Origin: Sporisorium sorghi
Lineage: Eukaryota > Basidiomycota > Ustilaginomycetes > Ustilaginales > Ustilaginaceae
Direction of reading: 5' to 3'
Assembly (NCBI GenBank): GCA_023212695.1
Contig: JALCCG010000041.1
Location: 47,116-111,115, forward strand
DNA: 64,000 nt
Part shown: positions 18,022 to 25,867 of the stretch, piece by piece
How positions within the stretch are numbered: position 1 is the first letter of the stretch
Layout of the letters: each line of letters begins with the position of its first letter
Translations under genes and position numbers: made by a program
Notes under the pieces: generated by a model
The model's input: only the letters and a program-made list of their open reading frames with translations
Told to the model about the DNA's origin: nothing
Database searches by the model: none

Positions 18022-18105
18022 ATGACGGGAACAGAGAGAATGAAGAATTGTCATATCTCAAGGACCATCGGTGCTGTAACGGTCATCATGACACAATGGA
18101 ACTGA
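18022..18105 (+). CDS. Possible 27-codon leader peptide overlapping the arsR start
   Basis: An AGAGGTG ribosome site is followed by ATG at 18022 and an open frame of 27 codons that stops at 18105, ten bases past the arsR ATG (18096) in another frame. arsR itself has a poor ribosome site, so translation may reach it by coupling. No family similarity is seen. It could equally be chance sequence in the leader. Confidence 0.35.
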   Translation: MTGTERMKNCHISRTIGAVTVIMTQWN

Positions 18106-18425
18106 CAACGTTTACCGCATTAGCTGAACCGAGTCGCTTCCGCATTGTGGACCTTCTGCTGAGGGGACCGATGACGGTAGGGGATATCGCCGAACGTCTG
18201 GAGATCAGACAGCCCCAAGCCTCGAAACATCTGAAGGTGCTGCTGGAGGCTGGGCTGGTGGAAGTTAAGGCTGACGCCAACCGGCGAAATTACATGCTTC
18301 GATCCGAGCCGTTTGAGGAGATGGACCACTGGCTGAATGATTACCGCAGAATTTGGAGCGAGCGGTTCGACAACTTGGATAACTACTTGGAGAAACTTCA
18401 GGCTGACACGAAGAATCAGGATTAA
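18096..18425 (+). CDS. ArsR-family transcriptional regulator
   Basis: A 109-residue winged-helix repressor. The core is LAEPSRFRIVDLLLRGPMTVGDIAERLEIRQPQASKHLKVLLEAGLVEVKADANRRNYMLR, ending in a helical dimerisation tail. No metal-binding Cys cluster is seen in helix 3, so it is probably not a metal sensor but of the group paired with SRPBCC proteins. Upstream in-frame codons to 17967 exist, but the promoter maps there, so I start at ATG 18096. It is followed 24 bases later by the SRPBCC gene, its likely target. Confidence 0.85.
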   Translation: MELTTFTALAEPSRFRIVDLLLRGPMTVGDIAERLEIRQPQASKHLKVLLEAGLVEVKADANRRNYMLRSEPFEEMDHWLNDYRRIWSERFDNLDNYLEKLQADTKNQD

Positions 18426-18449
18426 GCTACTTAATATGAGGAGGAATGT

Positions 18450-18962
18450 ATGATGGCAAACACCATGATTACCCGTGTGGAAGGGCAAGTACTTGTACTG
18501 GAACGTGTTTTTAATGCACCAAGAGAGCTGGTATTCAAGGTATTCTCTGACGGAGAGCATCTGAAGCAGTGGTGGGGCCCGCGCGGGTGGGAGGTTACCG
18601 TATCCAGCATGGATTTCCGTCCAGGCGGTTCATGGCATTACTGTATGAAATGCATGGATAAGAATCAGGGCGATTTCTACGGCATGGAATCCTGGGGCAA
18701 ATCGGTTTATGAGGAAATTGAGGCGCCTGGGAAAATAGTCTATATCGACTATTTCTCGGATGCGGAAGGCCAAGTTGCAGAGGGGATGCCCGCAACCACG
18801 GTTACCATGACCCTTGAGGAGATCGATGGAAAGACCAAGCTGGTCAGTCGAGGTGTATATGAATCCCCAGAAGCACTCAAAACCGTGCTGGAGATGGGAA
18901 TGGAAGAGGGCATTACCCAAACCTGGGACCGTCTCGAGGAATACTTGGCAGCCCAACAGTAA
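18450..18962 (+). CDS. SRPBCC (AHSA1-like) domain protein
   Basis: A 170-residue protein of the START/Bet v1-like AHSA1 group. Typical sequence marks are the start RVFNAPRELVFKVFSDGEHLKQWWGPRGWEV, the central RPGGSWHY and the C-terminal helix GMEEGITQTWDRLEEYL. Such proteins bind hydrophobic ligands and are often encoded next to ArsR regulators, as here; the ligand is unknown. AGGAGGAATGT precedes a double ATG. A terminator follows at 19003. Confidence 0.85.
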   Translation: MMANTMITRVEGQVLVLERVFNAPRELVFKVFSDGEHLKQWWGPRGWEVTVSSMDFRPGGSWHYCMKCMDKNQGDFYGMESWGKSVYEEIEAPGKIVYIDYFSDAEGQVAEGMPATTVTMTLEEIDGKTKLVSRGVYESPEALKTVLEMGMEEGITQTWDRLEEYLAAQQ

Positions 18963-19002
18963 CTTTATTACCATCATGCAATCTCGGTTACGCGATATAA
19001 AG

Positions 19003-19038
19003 AATGGCTGGAATCCGCAAGGATACGGCCATTTTTTT
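19003..19038 (+). terminator. Intrinsic terminator after the SRPBCC gene
   Basis: AATGGC...ATCC paired with GGAT...GCCATT, followed by seven T residues. Confidence 0.75.
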
Positions 19039-19200
19039 ATTTTCCTGACATCATGATTGCATAGAATCCACCGCATCAGTTAACTTGTAACTTGAAAAAC
19101 AGAAGCCAAAAGTTCAATATAAAGATAAATGGATAATCAAAACCGTGTTGTCTGCCGGAGGGGCGGGTCAATGACACATACATAACAGGAGGAAATCGAG

Positions 19201-20262
19201 ATGGAGATCGGAGTCAGTTCATTTGTTGAGACATGGCCGGATGTGAAGACCGGGGAAGTGATCAGCCATGCGCAGCGGCTGCGCGAGGTAGTGGAGGAGA
19301 TCGTTCTGGCCGATCAGGTGGGCCTGGATGTCTATGGCGTAGGCGAGCACCATCGCAAGGATTATGCCGCATCTTCGCCAGCCGTTGTGCTTGCCGCGGC
19401 AGCGTCGCAGACGAAGTGGATTCGGCTGACCAGCGCAGTTACGGTGCTGTCCTCTGCGGACCCGGTGCGGGTCTTTCAAGATTTTGCTACCTTGGACGCG
19501 ATTTCGAACGGGCGTGCAGAGATTATGGCGGGCCGGGGCTCCTTCATCGAATCGTTTCCGCTGTTCGGCTACGATCTGAGTCATTATGACGAGCTGTTTG
19601 AAGAGAAGCTGGAGCTGCTGCTTAAGATCCGGGAATCGGAGAAGGTAACCTGGAGCGGCGGACACCGTCCCGCGATCCAAAACTTAGGCGTGTACCCACG
19701 CCCGGTTCAGAATCCGCTGCCGGTGTGGATTGGCAGCGGCGGCAATTCGGAATCGGTCGTGCGCGCAGGCTTGCTCGGTTTGCCGCTTGTGCTGGCGATT
19801 ATCGGCGGCAGCCCCTTGCAGTTCGCGCCGCTGGTCAAGCTGTATAAAGAAGCGGCGGCCCATGCGGGGCATGATGTGTCAAAACTGCCAATTGGCTCGC
19901 ACTCGCATGGATTTATTGCGGAAGATACCGAGATGGCAGCGGACAAGTTCTTCCCATCGACCCAAGCCAGCATGAATGTGCTGGGACGGGAGCGGGGCTG
20001 GGGATATTATGACCGTGCGAGCTTCGATGCGGCACGAAGCTTCGAAGGTGCCCTTTATGTGGGAGACCCGGAGACGGTCGCCCAGAAAATCATTCACCTC
20101 CGCAAACACGTAGGCATTACCCGCTTTATGCTGCATGTCCCGGTCGGGACGATGCCTCATGATGAAGTCATGAGAGCCATTGAATTGCTCGGAACCGAGG
20201 TAGCACCCCGGGTCCGCAAGGAAATTGATCGCTGGGAAGCGTCTGGTGAGCCAGAGGAATGA
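19201..20262 (+). CDS. LLM-class flavin-dependent oxidoreductase
   Basis: A 353-residue luciferase-like monooxygenase. Family features are the start EIGVSSF, the conserved VYGVGEHHRKDYAASSP segment, TSAVTVLSSADPVRVFQDFATLDAISNGRAEIMAGRGSF and the C-terminal ALYVGDPETVAQKI. It is expected to use FMN supplied by a reductase to oxidise a small organic or sulfur compound; no substrate is indicated. AGGAGGAAAT precedes the ATG. A GC-rich hairpin (near 20306) lies downstream without a T run. Confidence 0.88.
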   Translation: MEIGVSSFVETWPDVKTGEVISHAQRLREVVEEIVLADQVGLDVYGVGEHHRKDYAASSPAVVLAAAASQTKWIRLTSAVTVLSSADPVRVFQDFATLDAISNGRAEIMAGRGSFIESFPLFGYDLSHYDELFEEKLELLLKIRESEKVTWSGGHRPAIQNLGVYPRPVQNPLPVWIGSGGNSESVVRAGLLGLPLVLAIIGGSPLQFAPLVKLYKEAAAHAGHDVSKLPIGSHSHGFIAEDTEMAADKFFPSTQASMNVLGRERGWGYYDRASFDAARSFEGALYVGDPETVAQKIIHLRKHVGITRFMLHVPVGTMPHDEVMRAIELLGTEVAPRVRKEIDRWEASGEPEE

Positions 20263-20366
20263 AGCCATGGTTGATAACAGGATCGGATTTAAATAGAAAC
20301 CTTTCGGGGTCACCCCGCGTCTATTACATAGGCTAAGACAAGCTGAGAATAGGGTGGGATGGTTTT

Positions 20367-20801
20367 ATGAACGTTGCCAAATATTTTGCGATGGGGTTCA
20401 TATTTATGTTCCTGTTGACCGGAGCTTACCTCGGGCTTGAGTTAATGGAAGGATACAGTATCCGTACAAGCATGTATTACGGCATCCACAACCTGGGTTT
20501 TGCCTTAATTGCGGTGGTCTTTCTTGCCTCGGTGATCATTTACATGGTGATCATGTTTCCATTATCTTGGCTGCTGGGTTTCATCCCTTGGAAAAGAAGT
20601 GTCATGACGCTTTATCTTCTCTTGTACTGTGTATTATGGGTTGCGGCAGGCGTGTGGCTGTTCCACCAGCTGTATGATCCTGTATATGTGAAGGAGTATC
20701 ATCTGCGTATCGACACGGCTATCTTTATATTTGGCGTGATGGGACTGCTCTATGGCTGGATCGAATGGCTGCTGATTCGAAGAGCTGCGATAAAACCCTG
20801 A
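20367..20801 (+). CDS. Four-helix integral membrane protein, unknown function
   Basis: A 144-residue protein with four hydrophobic segments (about residues 7-27, 41-68, 80-100 and 116-137), linked by short charged loops; no motif I recognise. GGGTGGGATGGTTTT lies before the ATG. It is followed by a terminator, so it is probably monocistronic or the end of a unit with the flavin monooxygenase 104 bases upstream. Confidence 0.65.
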   Translation: MNVAKYFAMGFIFMFLLTGAYLGLELMEGYSIRTSMYYGIHNLGFALIAVVFLASVIIYMVIMFPLSWLLGFIPWKRSVMTLYLLLYCVLWVAAGVWLFHQLYDPVYVKEYHLRIDTAIFIFGVMGLLYGWIEWLLIRRAAIKP

Positions 20802-20874
20802 ACGTATTGAAAAGAAGGCCGTTGTGAGTGAAGTGAAGCTGCTTGGCCTTGAAGAGTTGCATATTAACGGAAAG

Positions 20875-20906
20875 GGCGTTCCTCTATGATCAGGAACGTC
20901 TTTTTG
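20875..20906 (+). terminator. Intrinsic terminator
   Basis: GGCGTTCCT/AGGAACGTC stem (one G-U) with six T residues. Confidence 0.85.
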
Positions 20907-20969
20907 TGTTGCCGTAAGAGGATATCAAATTTGTGCCTATCGCCTTAAAACCAGCATTATCCGGAAAAA

Positions 20970-20978
20970 TGGTATAAT
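20970..20978 (+). promoter_or_regulatory. Extended -10 promoter of the beta-lactamase gene
   Basis: TGGTATAAT (20970-20978) is an extended -10 element; no good -35 is found at 17 bases. It leaves a leader of about 130 bases before the beta-lactamase start, and no blaI-type operator palindrome was noticed in it. Confidence 0.5.
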
Positions 20979-21114
20979 AAATGGAAAAACAGGAAGAGAC
21001 GCTTTGATACATCATAGGAAAACACAGGCAGGGTTCGGATAGTCGATGCTATGGGGGCGGCTTGTACTGCAACGAAAATCAATCCCTAATCATCATAGGA
21101 AAGAGGGTTAAATC

Positions 21115-22053
21115 ATGAATAAATCATATAATGCTATATTCGGTCCACATATCATCAAAATGGCTCAACTTATGTTCATCTTTGCACTCATCTCGCTCTC
21201 CGGGTGTACGAAAGCCGACGTTGCTCCCCCTGTTGCTCCGACTGAGAATACGCCCCAGACGGCACCAGCAGCTCTGGCTGACCCAGATTTCGTTCAACTC
21301 GAGAGCAAGTTTAGTGCTCGTCTCGGTGTCTATGCTATCGATACTGGCACCGAGCGGATCGTCGCCTACCGTCCCGATGAACGGTTTGCATACGCGTCTA
21401 CCTTTAAGGCTCTTGCCGCAGGCGCAGTATTGCAGCAAAACTCGATAGACGCGCTTGATAAAGTTATCACTTACACCAGCAAAGACTTGGTCACCTATTC
21501 GCCGATCACCGAGAAGAACGTGAATACCGGGATGACCCTTAGGGAACTTAGTGAGGCTGCTATCCGTTACAGCGATAACACTGCGGGAAATCTCTTGTTA
21601 AAAGAACTGGGAGGCCCTGATGGCTTCAGGACAGCATTAAAGAAGGCCGGTGACAACGTAACCAACCCCGAACGCTTCGAGACAGATCTGAATGAAGCCA
21701 TCCCGGGAGACAATCGTGACACAAGCACCCCGAGAGCGCTCGCCGCCACGCTTCAGGCTTACACGGTTGGCGACTTGCTCCCGACGGATAAACGCACGCT
21801 CCTCATCGACTGGCTGAAGGGGAATACCACTGGAGACAAACTGATCCGTGTGGCCGTGCCTGAAGGCTGGGAGGTCGGGGATAAGACCGGAGCCGGAGGT
21901 TATGGAACGCGAAACGACATTGCCGTCGTTTGGCCGCCAAACAAAGAGCCCATCGTTATTGCCATTCTGTCCAGCCGCGATACACCAGATGCCACTTATG
22001 ACGATGCGCTTATCGCACAGGCTGCCAAGATCGTACTTGACGCTCTGAAGTGA
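21115..22053 (+). CDS. Class A beta-lactamase, lipoprotein
   Basis: A 312-residue serine beta-lactamase that hydrolyses beta-lactam antibiotics outside the membrane. All class A motifs are present: STFK (S95, K98), SDN (153-155), the omega-loop Glu in ERFETDLNEAIPGD (E189) and KTG (257-259). The N terminus is a lipoprotein signal with lipobox LSGC (Cys31), giving membrane attachment, then an Ala/Pro-rich linker. GAAAGAGGG precedes the ATG. No blaR1/blaI regulators lie nearby, so expression is probably constitutive or controlled elsewhere. The substrate profile cannot be read from motifs. Confidence 0.95.
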   Translation: MNKSYNAIFGPHIIKMAQLMFIFALISLSGCTKADVAPPVAPTENTPQTAPAALADPDFVQLESKFSARLGVYAIDTGTERIVAYRPDERFAYASTFKALAAGAVLQQNSIDALDKVITYTSKDLVTYSPITEKNVNTGMTLRELSEAAIRYSDNTAGNLLLKELGGPDGFRTALKKAGDNVTNPERFETDLNEAIPGDNRDTSTPRALAATLQAYTVGDLLPTDKRTLLIDWLKGNTTGDKLIRVAVPEGWEVGDKTGAGGYGTRNDIAVVWPPNKEPIVIAILSSRDTPDATYDDALIAQAAKIVLDALK

Positions 22054-22172
22054 ATCGTAAGCAGCCCACACATCGCTAATGATGTATGTAATTCTTCAAT
22101 AGCAGTCTATCTTGAATTGCATCTCCGCGGGCTCTCTTGTCCGGCCGTTCGTTCCAAAAGCCGAAGCGGGTG

Positions 22173-22871
22173 CTATTCGTAGCGAATGCCGTTTGAAGCT
22201 CTCTCGATGGCGTCCCAATCCAGAACGCGGATCATTTGCCCGTTGCGTTCCAGCATCCGGTTCTGCACAAAAGCCTGCAGCACCCGGTTTAAATGGCGGT
22301 GTGTTGTGCCCAGCAGGCTGGCGATCTCTCCAATATGGTCGGTTTGCAGTTCCATGCCGAATGAGGCATTCGATCCTGGCGACATCGTCGACATAAGATA
22401 ACTGGCGAAGCGGTTCTCCACGGACGCGAGCAGGTTAACCCGGGAAGCAGTCGTGCAGGTCTGGAGCTTGTAGCTTAAGTGATCCAGCAAAGTGGATGTA
22501 AAGCGGGGGTTCTTCATTTCATGCTGCTTGATATAGTCAAAGGAAAGCCCGATCAACAAGCATTCGTTAACGGCTTCAATCCTCGACTGGACCGGTACGT
22601 TTCGAATCAATTCAATATCGCCGATGATGGAAAAGGGATGGCCAAAGCGCAGCAGGAGCGATTTGCCGGTTTCGATGCTGGAGGTCACCTTGATTTTCCC
22701 CTGTACAAGGAACAAGAGGGAGTGCAAGGCGAAGCCTTCATGCAGAATGATCTCGCCCGGCTCGTATTGCTGCAATGCAAAAGGCACAGGTCTGGTTAAG
22801 TCCAGCATGTGCTCGAATTGATAATCTTTCAGCTTGGCTTTCAGCAATGGCTCGTCATTAAGCAGTTTCAT
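22173..22871 (-). CDS. Crp/Fnr-family transcriptional regulator (YeiL-like)
   Basis: A 232-residue regulator with a cyclic-nucleotide-binding-type beta-barrel (about 20-125: YEPGEIILHEGFALHSLLFLVQGKIKV, GKSLLLRFGHPFSIIGDIE) and a C-terminal winged helix (IGEIASLLGTTHRHLNRVLQAF). No Fnr-type Cys cluster is present at the N terminus. The overall look is like E. coli YeiL. It is divergent from the HAD phosphatase gene, and a perfect 12-base palindrome lies at its own promoter. AAGGGAG is upstream but distant from the ATG. Confidence 0.85.
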   Translation of the reverse strand: MKLLNDEPLLKAKLKDYQFEHMLDLTRPVPFALQQYEPGEIILHEGFALHSLLFLVQGKIKVTSSIETGKSLLLRFGHPFSIIGDIELIRNVPVQSRIEAVNECLLIGLSFDYIKQHEMKNPRFTSTLLDHLSYKLQTCTTASRVNLLASVENRFASYLMSTMSPGSNASFGMELQTDHIGEIASLLGTTHRHLNRVLQAFVQNRMLERNGQMIRVLDWDAIERASNGIRYE

Positions 22872-22899
22872 GGATTTTTTCGGGGCTCCCTTCTCTTCT

Positions 22900-22922
22900 G
22901 GACATATGTCCTTCTCATTATA
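22900..22922 (-). promoter_or_regulatory. Palindrome at the promoter of the Crp-family gene
   Basis: GGACATATGTCC (22900-22911) is a perfect palindrome placed at the expected transcription start, just downstream of a minus-strand TATAAT (22917-22922). It is a candidate operator for autoregulation and for the divergent HAD gene. Confidence 0.5.
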
Positions 22923-22972
22923 CGATCAACTGATATGATAAGGGCAATGAGAAGATACAGGGGGAAGCGGGG

Positions 22973-23734
22973 ATGAAATTTGTATTCGATCTGGACGGAA
23001 CGATCTGTTTTAAAGGTCAGCCGGTTTCGGACATGCTGTTGAAGACTTTGGAGGTGCTGGTGGGGCAGGGGCACGAGGTTATTTTTGCTTCCGCAAGACC
23101 GATTCGTGATTTGCTCCCGGTCCTCCATGAGCGTTTCCATCATTACCCCATGATCGGGGGCAATGGCTCGATGGTAGCGACAGGCGGGAATATCGTATCC
23201 ACGGTAGGGTTTAATCATGAGGTTTTACCGGTGCTTCTTGAACTGTTGGCTAAGTATAATGTGAGTTATTTAATCGATGGGGATTGGGATTATGCTTACA
23301 CGGGTTCCGAGGATCATCCGATCCGGCTGAATCTGGATCCGCACAAGCTGGCTAAGCGAGTGGCGCTCCAGGAGCTGGAATCCATCGTGAAAATATTGAT
23401 GCTGACCTCGGACCGCATGGCCGAAGTCGAAGAGAAGCTGAAGACACTGGATGTCGTTGTACACGTACATGGGCAGGAGAACGTGCTGGATATAAGCCCG
23501 ACGGGGATTCACAAGTGGAGCGGGCTTCAGCAGCTCGGAGTTAAGGAGGGCGAATTCGTTGCCTTCGGCAATGATGCCAATGATATCTCGATGTTTCAGC
23601 ATGCGCTGCACAGCGTGATGATCGGTGACCATCCGCTGCTGGCCCCGTATTCTTCGGAGCAATTGCTGCTGGATGGTAATATCGAGCATGCCATTTCGGA
23701 CAGATTGAAGGATCTTGGGTGTTTGTATCGGTAA
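22973..23734 (+). CDS. HAD-superfamily hydrolase, Cof/type IIB
   Basis: A 253-residue phosphatase. Motif I is FDLDGT (D6, D8) at the very N terminus, motif II is in IFASARP, the C2B cap spans about residues 80-180, and motif IV is GNDANDISMF near 200. Such enzymes dephosphorylate sugar phosphates, nucleotides or flavin precursors; the substrate here is unknown. GGGGGAAGCGGGG precedes the ATG. Divergent from the Crp-family gene, which may control it. Confidence 0.88.
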   Translation: MKFVFDLDGTICFKGQPVSDMLLKTLEVLVGQGHEVIFASARPIRDLLPVLHERFHHYPMIGGNGSMVATGGNIVSTVGFNHEVLPVLLELLAKYNVSYLIDGDWDYAYTGSEDHPIRLNLDPHKLAKRVALQELESIVKILMLTSDRMAEVEEKLKTLDVVVHVHGQENVLDISPTGIHKWSGLQQLGVKEGEFVAFGNDANDISMFQHALHSVMIGDHPLLAPYSSEQLLLDGNIEHAISDRLKDLGCLYR

Positions 23735-23784
23735 TTTAGAGTAATAGAGCAGGTCATTATGTAGAAGAAACCTCGTCTCATGGG

Positions 23785-23816
23785 AGCCACTCGCTTATAA
23801 GCGGGTGGCTTTTTTC
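23785..23816 (+). terminator. Intrinsic terminator after the HAD gene
   Basis: AGCCACTCGCTT/AAGCGGGTGGCT stem with a six-T run. Confidence 0.93.
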
Positions 23817-23929
23817 TTTGGGCTTCCTAGGGCAGCCGTTCCCCTTCCGGATATCTTGTTAATTTAACTTACAGAGTTCTGACAATTCCAGATTCTAACC
23901 GTACTTGCAAGGCTCCTTATGTGTTGATA

Positions 23930-23948
23930 TGAATGGCAATTCCATTCA
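23930..23948. promoter_or_regulatory. Inverted repeat upstream of the ergothioneine-type operon
   Basis: TGAATGG (23930-23936), five bases, CCATTCA (23942-23948). It lies about 100 bases upstream of the -35 of the operon in an otherwise empty 395-base region, a place where an IclR-type activator could bind. No second copy was found. Confidence 0.35.
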
Positions 23949-24050
23949 AATAGTCAAAATGGCAGAATTTTGGAGAGTGCAAAATAGCGATTTCTATATA
24001 TAATTAATCCGACAGAGTTACTTTAAATAACATAAACCCGATAAAATCTA

Positions 24051-24114
24051 TTGACTGCAAAGAATGCGTCTGATATTTTTTAAATAATATTAAATCATTA
24101 TTATATATTGATAA
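24051..24114 (+). promoter_or_regulatory. Promoter and AT-rich motif of the ergothioneine-type catabolic operon
   Basis: TTGACT (24051-24056), 17 bases, TATTTT (24074-24079) with an extended TGA before it. Immediately downstream lie AATAATATT (24083-24091) and TTATTATATATTGATAA (24098-24114), which recur almost unchanged at the transporter promoter near 32600, so they are a candidate shared operator. Confidence 0.6.
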
Positions 24115-24130
24115 TTTGGAGGTTGAGGAC

Positions 24131-25768
24131 ATGACAGGGATCACGGCTGCGAGAGGCACCGAGCTGCGCTGCAAAGGCTGGAGACAGGAAGCTTTGCTGC
24201 GCATGCTCGAGAATGTGCTGGAAAATGGCGAGAATCAGAAGGAGCTGACAGTCTATGCGGCTTTGGCGAAGGCAGCTCGCAACTGGGGCTCTTATCATGC
24301 CATTGTGGATACGCTCAAGAACCTGGAAGAGGAAGAGACCTTGGTCATTCAGTCCGGCAAACCTATCGGCATCATGCGAACGCATAAATACGCCCCGATT
24401 GTGATCATGGCTAACTGCAATATGGTTGGCAAATGGGCGACAAGCGATCAATTTTATAAATTTCAGGAGCAGGGGTTAATCGTCTGGGGCGGACTGACTG
24501 CAGCCGCTTGGCAGTACATTGGTTCCCAGGGCGTCATTCAAGGGACGTATGAAATCTTCCAATCGATTGCAAGGATGCATCTTGACGGACAACTGGCAGG
24601 ACGTTTCGTTCTGACGGCTGGCCTGGGCGGAATGGGGGGTGCCCAACCGCTGGCGGGAACGATGGCCGGAGCAGCCATCCTCTGTGTGGAAGTATCCGAA
24701 GCCCGTGTGGATAAACGAATCGAAGTGGGGTATCTGCAGCGCAAGACGGCTGATTTGGACGAAGCGTTGTCCTGGATTGAGGAGGCGGTGAGCCGTAAGG
24801 AGAGCCTCTCGGTCGGCCTTATCGGCAATGCGGCAGAGGTTTATCCGGAGCTGATCCGAAGAGGGGTCCAGCCGGATATCGTGACAGACCAGACATCGGC
24901 GCATGACCTGCTGTATGGCTATATTCCGGCTGGGTACACGCTCGAACAGGCAGCGGAGCAGCGATTAGCGAATCCAGCCCGACTGCAGCAGGACGCGGGC
25001 GCATCCATCGCGCGCGAGGTCGAGGCGATGCTCGCTTTTCAGGAGCGCGGAGCGATTGTGTTCGATAACGGCAATAACATTCGGACCCAGGCGGTTCAAT
25101 ATGGCGTGGAGAATGCCTTCGATATTGTGGTGTTCACGGAGGGCTTCTTGAGACCGCTATTTGCACGCGCGATCGGTCCCTTCCGGTGGGTGGCGCTCAG
25201 CGGCAATGTGGAGGATATCCGCAGAATTGACGAATACATTCTGGAATTCTTCCGGGATAACGAGATCGCGGTGAACTGGATCAAGCTGGCGAATCAATAC
25301 GTTCCGGTAGAAGGGCTGCCAGCCCGCATCGGCTGGTTCGGACATGGCGACCGCACGAAGCTGGCACTGGCGGTGAACGAGATGGTCGCGCGCGGAGAAC
25401 TGAGCGGTCCGGTGGCCTTCTCCAGGGATCATCTGGATGCTGGAGCCATGGCGCACCCTAACATCATGACGGAGAACATGAAGGACGGAAGCGACGCTAT
25501 TGCGGATTGGCCGCTGCTCAATGCCATGCTGAACTGCTCATCAATGGCTGACCTCGTTGCGATTCACTCCGGGGGCGGCGGCTACAGCGGCTACATGACA
25601 AGCGCGGGTGTCACCATTGTTGCAGACGGGACAGAGGATGCAGCCTTGAGACTGAAGACAACGCTGGATAATGATACCAGCCTCGGCGTATTGCGTTATG
25701 CTGACGCCGGATATGAGGAATCGCTGGATGAAATCCAGCAGAAGGGCATCCGCCGCATCGATACGTAA
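24131..25768 (+). CDS. Urocanase-family enzyme, probable thiourocanate hydratase
   Basis: A 545-residue cytosolic NAD-dependent hydratase of the HutU family. The NAD-binding and core motifs are intact (IQSGKPIGI, LTAGLGGMGGAQPLA, GLIGNAAEVYPELI, DIVTDQTSAHD, FDNGNNIR, RDHLDAGAM, KDGSDAIADWPLLNA). Key urocanase positions differ: the active-site Cys of P. putida HutU (GLPARICW) is Gly401 here (GLPARIGW), and the HHGGGVG loop is HSGGGGYSG. Thiourocanate hydratase of Burkholderia is known to be urocanase-like yet inactive on urocanate, and the neighbours fit that role. GGAGG precedes ATG 24131; the TTG fifteen bases earlier overlaps it. First gene of the operon. Confidence 0.8.
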   Translation: MTGITAARGTELRCKGWRQEALLRMLENVLENGENQKELTVYAALAKAARNWGSYHAIVDTLKNLEEEETLVIQSGKPIGIMRTHKYAPIVIMANCNMVGKWATSDQFYKFQEQGLIVWGGLTAAAWQYIGSQGVIQGTYEIFQSIARMHLDGQLAGRFVLTAGLGGMGGAQPLAGTMAGAAILCVEVSEARVDKRIEVGYLQRKTADLDEALSWIEEAVSRKESLSVGLIGNAAEVYPELIRRGVQPDIVTDQTSAHDLLYGYIPAGYTLEQAAEQRLANPARLQQDAGASIAREVEAMLAFQERGAIVFDNGNNIRTQAVQYGVENAFDIVVFTEGFLRPLFARAIGPFRWVALSGNVEDIRRIDEYILEFFRDNEIAVNWIKLANQYVPVEGLPARIGWFGHGDRTKLALAVNEMVARGELSGPVAFSRDHLDAGAMAHPNIMTENMKDGSDAIADWPLLNAMLNCSSMADLVAIHSGGGGYSGYMTSAGVTIVADGTEDAALRLKTTLDNDTSLGVLRYADAGYEESLDEIQQKGIRRIDT

Positions 25769-25867
25769 GCCGTATGTGCCGGAGAGCCTGCATGACTTAT
25801 GGAACAAGCAAGGTAGGGTAAGCCCTGCGGAATGAACACTAAATTCGTGAAATCGAGAAGGAGACCT

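Noticed and set aside
17967..18095. Longer arsR reading frame from TTG 17967
   Set aside because: The predicted promoter -10 covers this codon, so transcription begins downstream of it.
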